DNA of 64,000 nt, taken from the NCBI GenBank assembly GCA_019694685.1, contig JAIBBM010000005.1, positions 1-64,000 of the forward strand. The letters run 5' to 3'. Below the pieces are notes generated by a model. That model was not told where the DNA came from, made no database searches, and saw only the letters and a list, made by a program, of their open reading frames with translations. Position numbers and translations under genes: made by a program. Positions 59,938 through 64,000 of this stretch are shown here, in pieces. Position 1 is the first letter of the stretch. Every line of letters starts with the position of its first letter. This DNA is from Leptospirales bacterium. GTDB taxonomy: Bacteria; Spirochaetota; Leptospiria; Leptospirales; Leptonemataceae.

Positions 59938-61089
59938 AAACTTTACAATCGCGTCCTGTGCGTTCGGGTCATTGAGCAGATACGAATGCCCGTACTTTGA
60001 AAGGTAGACTTCGCTCTGGATAGGCTCAGGCGGAATGGCATCTGCCCGCAGGACAGATCCGTCTCCCTGGCCTTTTGCCGCGGAGTCAAAATCCCATCTG
60101 GGAACGGATTCGCCAGAGGCTGGAGGGATTCTGCGGATTCTGGCCAGAGTGGGATAGGTATCGCTGGTTATTACAAGAGCACGCGGGTAAGACTTTGATT
60201 TATCTGGCTGCATCTTTTTTCTGAAAGACCGAATGCGGGCCAGTGTTCCTGCCAAAAATGCCTTATGCTTTTCTCCTCCCCAGGATTTGTTCTGGGGAGC
60301 AAATGGGCCAAAGCCGTTTTTCTGCCATGCATCTATGTCCAGAAAATCGATATCGAGTGCTTTGCCTGATTCGTCTTCCGCGAGCGTCTTGTTTTCAAAG
60401 CTCTGGCCGGCGGGGTAAAACGAGTACACGCCTGGATGGGAGAAAATGACTTCCGGTGAAAGCAAGTTTGTATTCGCGCCGATCGGAGTACCCAGATATA
60501 GATTGTCCAGATACCCGAGTCCTCCCCGGAAAGGCACTCCTGCAAATACGACGCGATCAATCAGATCCGGTCTTCGATTTTGAACTACAAGAGTGATGAT
60601 TCCGCCCATGCTGTGCGCAATGATCTGCACTTTTTTTCCGTGTCGTTTGCTGATGGTTTCTATGAATTTCTCGAACTGATCTGCGGATTCATTGCCATCT
60701 CTTCTCCAATCGTAGGAAAAAGCATAAAATGGACGACCGGGAATGTGAGAAGCAAACTCAATCCAGGGCGCATAGACCGCCTGATCGATCACATGACGAA
60801 TCAAACCTACGCGCATGAGCGGACCGGCAGGTCTCAGATCGTCTAACGGTTGTTTGTCGCCGTCCCACAGAGTGGGAAGACGTAAATCCGGCGTACGAAG
60901 CCCTAGAGCTTCTCCTGCGGTCAGGTATTGGATTTCATCGGAAGAATCAACCAGCACGGATCCAAGCATTCCGTGTATGAATACCACGGGTATGTCTTCT
61001 ACCTTGTAGGCTGGCTGTGTCTCTACCAGTCGGGGAGAAACGCAGGAGAGAAAAGTGAGAAGAACGGGTAGGGCAACTGCTATTCGCAA
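59929..61089 (-). CDS. LCAT-like alpha/beta hydrolase lipoprotein (copy 2)
   Basis: 386 residues from TTG 61089, one base after the bfr stop. An upstream extension of the frame runs inside bfr and reads as shadow sequence, so it is rejected. A lipoprotein signal ends TFLSC. The blocks match copy 1 at 42814: PVVFIHGMLGSVLVDS, FYAFSYDWRRDGNESADQF, IIAHSMGGIITLV, VVFAGVPFRGGLGYLDNLY, and the final KYGHSYLLND with the catalytic His. It should act on lipid or acyl esters at the envelope. The TTG start gives MRIAVALPVLLTFLSC, a natural lipoprotein signal. Confidence 0.85.
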   Translation of the reverse strand: MRIAVALPVLLTFLSCVSPRLVETQPAYKVEDIPVVFIHGMLGSVLVDSSDEIQYLTAGEALGLRTPDLRLPTLWDGDKQPLDDLRPAGPLMRVGLIRHVIDQAVYAPWIEFASHIPGRPFYAFSYDWRRDGNESADQFEKFIETISKRHGKKVQIIAHSMGGIITLVVQNRRPDLIDRVVFAGVPFRGGLGYLDNLYLGTPIGANTNLLSPEVIFSHPGVYSFYPAGQSFENKTLAEDESGKALDIDFLDIDAWQKNGFGPFAPQNKSWGGEKHKAFLAGTLARIRSFRKKMQPDKSKSYPRALVITSDTYPTLARIRRIPPASGESVPRWDFDSAAKGQGDGSVLRADAIPPEPIQSEVYLSKYGHSYLLNDPNAQDAIVKFLK

Positions 61090-61090
61090 G

Positions 61091-61570
61091 TTAGCTCGGG
61101 GTTTCCATTTGAGACTGGCTGTAGTTCTGGATTCCAACTCTTTCCACCAGGTCCAGCTGCGTTTCCAGGAAGTCCACGTGCTCTTCTTCGCTTTCCAGGA
61201 TTTCTTCCAGGAGCTCTCGTGATCCGTAATCCTTGACCGTCTCGCAATAGGCGATGGCCGCTCTAAGATCGGGGATGGCCATGTCTGTTTCGAGGGACAG
61301 GTCGCATTGTAAAATTTCTTTAACATTTTCTCCGACACGCAGTTTGCCCAGGTCCTGGAGATTGGGCAGGCCTTCGAGGAAGAGGATTCTTTCCACCAGC
61401 ATGTCGGCATGTTTCATTTCATCTACGGATTCTTTGAACTCATGTTTGCCCAGTTTGGCCAGGCCCCAGTTTTTCAACATCTTGCTGTGCACAAAGTACT
61501 GGTTGATGGCGGTCAGTTCATTGTATAGAATCTTGTTTAGATGTTTGATGACTTCCTGATCGCCCTTCAT
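61091..61570 (-). CDS. bfr: Bacterioferritin
   Basis: Stores iron in a 24-subunit shell and binds haem between subunits. 159 residues, family length. Ferroxidase ligands are seen at E18, E51, H54, E94, E128 and H131, and the haem-binding Met at 52 ([14 protein letters not shown]). Near-complete match to family layout. It starts at ATG 61570 with AGGAG upstream. A perfect 14-bp palindrome lies between bfd and this ribosome site. bfd is 29 bases upstream on the same strand. Confidence 0.96.
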   Translation of the reverse strand: MKGDQEVIKHLNKILYNELTAINQYFVHSKMLKNWGLAKLGKHEFKESVDEMKHADMLVERILFLEGLPNLQDLGKLRVGENVKEILQCDLSLETDMAIPDLRAAIAYCETVKDYGSRELLEEILESEEEHVDFLETQLDLVERVGIQNYSQSQMETPS

Positions 61571-61581
61571 TTAGTTCTCCT

Positions 61582-61595
61582 GCCGAAATTTCGGC
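61582..61595. promoter_or_regulatory. 14-bp perfect palindrome before bfr
   Basis: GCCGAAATTTCGGC lies between the bfd stop and the bfr ribosome site. It could be a repressor site within the bfd-bfr operon or a weak mRNA hairpin that limits bfr translation. There is no T-run. Confidence 0.6.
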
Positions 61596-61599
61596 TACC

Positions 61600-61812
61600 T
61601 TATGCCGGCTCTGGTTCAAAGCCTCGCACGGAGCCCATCGCGCAATCCTTTTGAGCTTTCTCCATTACGGACCTGGCTTCCCGGATGCACTTGCCGCAGG
61701 CTGTCCCTACTTGCAGTTCGTTCTGAAGATCATGTAGATTGTGCCAGCGCCGGTCTTGCACTCCCCGGCGGATCTGGCTATCTGTGACCCCTTTGCAGAT
61801 ACAGACATACAT
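61600..61812 (-). CDS. bfd: Bacterioferritin-associated ferredoxin
   Basis: A 70-residue [2Fe-2S] protein that gives electrons to bacterioferritin to release iron. Cysteines at 4 and 6 (VCICKG) and 39 and 42 (TACGKCI) are the exact Bfd spacing. It precedes bfr on the same strand with a 29-base gap, as in other bacteria. A short inverted repeat is found about 16-30 bases before its ATG. Confidence 0.94.
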   Translation of the reverse strand: MYVCICKGVTDSQIRRGVQDRRWHNLHDLQNELQVGTACGKCIREARSVMEKAQKDCAMGSVRGFEPEPA

Positions 61813-61827
61813 GCGGCCAAATAAAAT

Positions 61828-61842
61828 TGAGACGCAGTCTCA
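61828..61842. promoter_or_regulatory. Inverted repeat upstream of bfd
   Basis: TGAGAC (61828-61833), GCA, GTCTCA (61837-61842): perfect 6-bp arms 16-30 bases before the bfd ATG. It is a possible operator for iron regulation. It does not clearly match a Fur box. Confidence 0.5.
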
Positions 61843-61904
61843 GGCAAGCGGAAAACTGCTCCATCCCCAGGGGCAGACCCGGGGAAACGCCCGAAATGGC
61901 CAGG

Positions 61905-62177
61905 CTATTCCTCCTGAATGACTCCGTTGCGGATCACATAGGATTTGCCGTCTTCGAGCTTCACAGCTGGCTTCTCTTCACCGAGGCAGGCCCAACCGGA
62001 AGAAACGGACGTTCTTGTGTTGCTTTCGATGCTGGTGTGAGTGCCGGAAAAACAGGATTCGCTTGAATCGAGGAGCAGTCTGTAGCTCTGGGAATCTGAG
62101 TTATACAGATTGGCCGATGCCATCACTGCAGTGGAAAAGAGGCTGCTGATGGCCAGAGAGAGCACGTATTTTTTCAT
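61905..62177 (-). CDS. Small secreted unknown protein
   Basis: 90 residues with a signal peptide (MKKYVLSLAISSLFSTAVMA, cleaved after VMA). The mature part of about 70 residues is Ser-rich with two cysteines (ESCFSG and WACLGE), probably a disulfide, and a C-terminal GKSYVIRNGVIQ. No family recognised. It starts at ATG 62177 behind a GGAGATAAC site. It lies upstream of bfd on the same strand. Confidence 0.7.
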   Translation of the reverse strand: MKKYVLSLAISSLFSTAVMASANLYNSDSQSYRLLLDSSESCFSGTHTSIESNTRTSVSSGWACLGEEKPAVKLEDGKSYVIRNGVIQEE

Positions 62178-62434
62178 GAAGTTATCTCCTACCTTTGAGG
62201 TTACCGAATCATACCCGGATCGCTTGTCGAACCGTATGCGTCATGTCGTGAGACTCATAGGCAATGAGCGATTCAATTGGCTCAAGTCATTTCTTCAAAG
62301 TCTGATGTGCTTGAAGAGCCACCGGAAAGTCTGCATCCAAACTTGGTTTACTTTGAAGGTCGTGACCGGATGCTGGTCAAAGCCTGAGAAGGGCTTATTT
62401 TTTCGAAGAAGCGCCACGCGTTAGCCCGGCTTGC
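62178..62434. other. Intergenic stretch holding an orphan terminator
   Basis: About 257 bases between divergent genes. It holds the promoter of the small secreted gene on the left and the terminator at 62380-62403 on the right. No convincing gene is seen on the plus strand; a 104-codon frame there partly overlaps the secreted gene and has shadow-like composition. A small RNA or leader may be made here. Confidence 0.4.
62380..62403 (+). terminator. Terminator with no obvious gene upstream
   Basis: AAGCC (62380-62384) and GGCTT (62392-62396) pair around a 7-base loop, followed by ATTTTTT. It reads on the plus strand just before the O-antigen-ligase-like gene. It may end a small RNA or act as an attenuator in that gene's leader. 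Confidence 0.6.
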
Positions 62435-64000
62435 ATGCAAAAGTTGTTTTATCCACTACTCGGCCTCCTGTTTGTTTTGAGCACGCTCTTGTCTCTGGCT
62501 TTTGGATCTCTCGACGTTTCTCTTTTGCGCGAAGGGGGTGCATTTCTGGTCATGGTGGTGTTGCCCTTCTGGGTTTACCATCGTCGCAGGTTCAAGACGC
62601 TCGCAGACCACGTGTTCTTCTGGGCTTCTGTTTTGACAATCACTCATTCGTTTCTGAACGGCATTACCTATCTCGCGGACACTCCCGTTCCCAGGTTGAA
62701 GCTTTATTTGAAAACTTTCTTTCTGGCTTCGATTCTATTGTGGGGCATCGCCTGGTTTCGCGGAGCGTCTCGAAGCTTGCTCGTTGCACTTTGTATTTTA
62801 TTTTCTGCAAACGTACTTCTTTCCTGGTACTTCCTGGGTTTCACACTCCGCAGCACGGTTCTGGCTGCATATTTGATCGGTGGCCTGGTGTATGCATTGG
62901 AAGAAGTTGAGACGGTGCGCCTGGATTACCGTGACGCCGCCATGGTGTTGCTGTTCGGCGCGGGCTTGCTTTCTACTATTTTTTCGTGGGATCGGAGCAG
63001 TGCGTTTTTTGGTTACACTCACCTGGGCCTCGCGCTGCCACTCTTCTTTCTCGGTCGGCATTTATCTAAAACGGCAGATGTCCCTGAATTCCTGCGCAAT
63101 TGCGTATTTGCGTTCAGTGGCGTGATGATCATGTTTGCCGTGTTCTTGCTTGTTACGCTGTACACCAGTGGCCAGCCTCTTACGGACAAGATGGAGAAAA
63201 TTGCCGGCTATCACGTCAATGGACTGGGCGCATCGATCGCGTTGTTCCTTCCCCTTTGTATCTATGTCGGCGTGAACGATTCGAATCCATGGGTTCGTAT
63301 CTGGAGTCGTAGCTGTGCGATCATATCGGCCGGGATGCTACTTATCATTTCCTCACGGGGATCGATGGTGGGAGTCATCATCTCTTTGCTTTTGCTGGTC
63401 ATTCAGGTTCGTAGAGTTCGGCTGTCAGGATGGTCTGCTCGAGCCATTGTAATTCTCTTGATCGGTGCTGGTGCTGTTGTTCTATATTTCGTCGAGCCGT
63501 TGCGCCAATATGTGCAAGCCCTCGGTAGCCCGGAGTCCATGAAGATTCGCCTCATGATCTGGCGTCTGCATATTGCGAATGTTTTGCACTACTCTCCGTG
63601 GATTGGTTTTGGACCTGACACATTCATCATCAATGCGGTGATCCCACCCGCTGACCCCGAATTGAGTGGAGCCTTGAAACCTTTCATGAGAGGGTTCGGT
63701 CCGATTGTGCACGCGCACAATGTATTCGTTCAACTTCTTCAGGATTTTGGTTTGCTGGGGATTCTGTTCTCTGTGATTCTTGGCGTCTCTGTTGCCGGTG
63801 TCGCATGGCGCTTCCTATTTGGCGCGGATGCGCCAGGCCTTCGCTCCTATCTGCCGTACGGATTTGCTGCTCTCACAGCTTTGTTTGTGCAGGGATTGTT
63901 CGATTACACTCTCAGTGATCCGATGACTTATTATCCTGCCGTCATGATTCTTGGAATGATTCTCCAGGTAGCTCCGGGCAAGCATGCTCTGGAAATGTCC
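62435..64000 (+). CDS. O-antigen ligase/polymerase-like membrane protein (3' end outside window)
   Basis: The frame runs from ATG 62435 to the right edge without a stop (522 codons seen). The product is very hydrophobic, with about 12 membrane helices (LLGLLFVLSTLLSLAFGSL, AIVILLIGAGAVVLYFV and others). A Wzy_C/WaaL-like periplasmic segment includes MKIRLMIWRLHIANVLHYSP, WIGFGPDTFI and VHAHNVFVQLLQDFGLLG, the last with the conserved His-Asn. Such proteins ligate or polymerise O-antigen at the periplasmic face. The protein may continue into a TPR domain, as in related spirochaete proteins. The ATG has no clear ribosome site; TTG 62444 is another possibility. Confidence 0.85.
   Translation, partial: MQKLFYPLLGLLFVLSTLLSLAFGSLDVSLLREGGAFLVMVVLPFWVYHRRRFKTLADHVFFWASVLTITHSFLNGITYLADTPVPRLKLYLKTFFLASILLWGIAWFRGASRSLLVALCILFSANVLLSWYFLGFTLRSTVLAAYLIGGLVYALEEVETVRLDYRDAAMVLLFGAGLLSTIFSWDRSSAFFGYTHLGLALPLFFLGRHLSKTADVPEFLRNCVFAFSGVMIMFAVFLLVTLYTSGQPLTDKMEKIAGYHVNGLGASIALFLPLCIYVGVNDSNPWVRIWSRSCAIISAGMLLIISSRGSMVGVIISLLLLVIQVRRVRLSGWSARAIVILLIGAGAVVLYFVEPLRQYVQALGSPESMKIRLMIWRLHIANVLHYSPWIGFGPDTFIINAVIPPADPELSGALKPFMRGFGPIVHAHNVFVQLLQDFGLLGILFSVILGVSVAGVAWRFLFGADAPGLRSYLPYGFAALTALFVQGLFDYTLSDPMTYYPAVMILGMILQVAPGKHALEMS

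Noticed and set aside
61090..61410. N-terminal extension of the second LCAT-like gene into bfr
   Set aside because: The extra residues are Ser/Lys/Trp-rich shadow sequence of bfr; TTG 61089 gives a clean lipoprotein signal.
62110..62424. 104-codon plus-strand frame before the ligase gene
   Set aside because: It starts inside the opposite-strand secreted gene, has no family and ends within the terminator region.

Overview
The window looks like a piece of a Leptospiraceae-type spirochaete genome, probably a free-living relative such as Leptonema or Turneriella rather than a pathogenic Leptospira. This is inferred from the gene content: a SthK/LliK-type cyclic-nucleotide-gated channel, a 7TM receptor-cyclase, many lipoproteins with spirochaete-style lipoboxes, PP2C/HATPase partner-switching proteins, a YwqK/MORN-type surface lipoprotein, Bpt, and an intermediate GC content. 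No taxonomic marker such as rRNA is present. I see no tRNA or rRNA gene, CRISPR array, transposase or insertion sequence.

Layout. (1) 0-16 kb, mostly housekeeping and envelope. It holds queA and an unknown protein; a minus-strand operon with a pore-less voltage-sensor receptor, a cyclic-nucleotide-gated channel and an SGNH-like protein; an outer-membrane protein; a tandem HtrA protease and catalytically dead paralogue; a DUF3501 / HdrD-like Fe-S oxidoreductase / rubrerythrin cassette; and thrS. (2) 15.7-24.7 kb, accessory, with a replicon-like core. It holds small unknown genes, a GC-rich stretch of doubtful coding status, a degenerate sigma54-activator-like regulator divergent from parAB, a candidate replication initiator, and a large repeat-containing discoidin/tail-fibre-like protein. 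The non-coding DNA here is full of signals: two inverted repeats one integral number of turns apart between regulator and parA, three copies of a 12-bp motif around parAB, a 25-bp palindrome, and a minus-strand promoter/terminator pair predicting an RNA of about 47 nt. (3) 24.7-33.5 kb, the activated-methyl cycle: metF, an ArsR-methyltransferase fusion behind a 20-bp operator-like palindrome, ahcY and metH, with a GAF-GAF-PP2C phosphatase in between. (4) 33.5-49.9 kb: an unknown coiled-coil/TPR protein, a lipoprotein apparently starting at ATT, a glycosyltransferase, a LOG-family protein, an RsbW-like HATPase, an SDR, a membrane class III cyclase, an LCAT-like lipase, lipoproteins, a flavoprotein disulfide-reductase relative without redox cysteines, a TPR protein and a HAMP-PP2C phosphatase. 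(5) 50-64 kb: a MORN/YwqK lipoprotein, a D,D-carboxypeptidase-like protein, a patatin phospholipase, DoxX, a seven-blade propeller, serC, bpt, an outer-membrane protein, an aminotransferase, a second LCAT-like lipase, bfr-bfd, and an O-antigen-ligase-like gene cut by the window edge.

How the genes fit together. MetF, MetH and AhcY regenerate methionine and clear S-adenosylhomocysteine, with the ArsR-methyltransferase as their likely regulator. The class III cyclase makes a cyclic nucleotide of the kind the channel at 3.5-5.2 kb binds, so source and target of a second messenger both lie in the window. Two PP2C phosphatases and one RsbW-like kinase are parts of a partner-switching network whose STAS partner is not here. 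The parA-parB-rep-fibre-metF genes are tightly packed, with overlaps or short gaps, linking a partition/replication module to core metabolism. This would fit the origin of a second chromosome, or an old plasmid integration.
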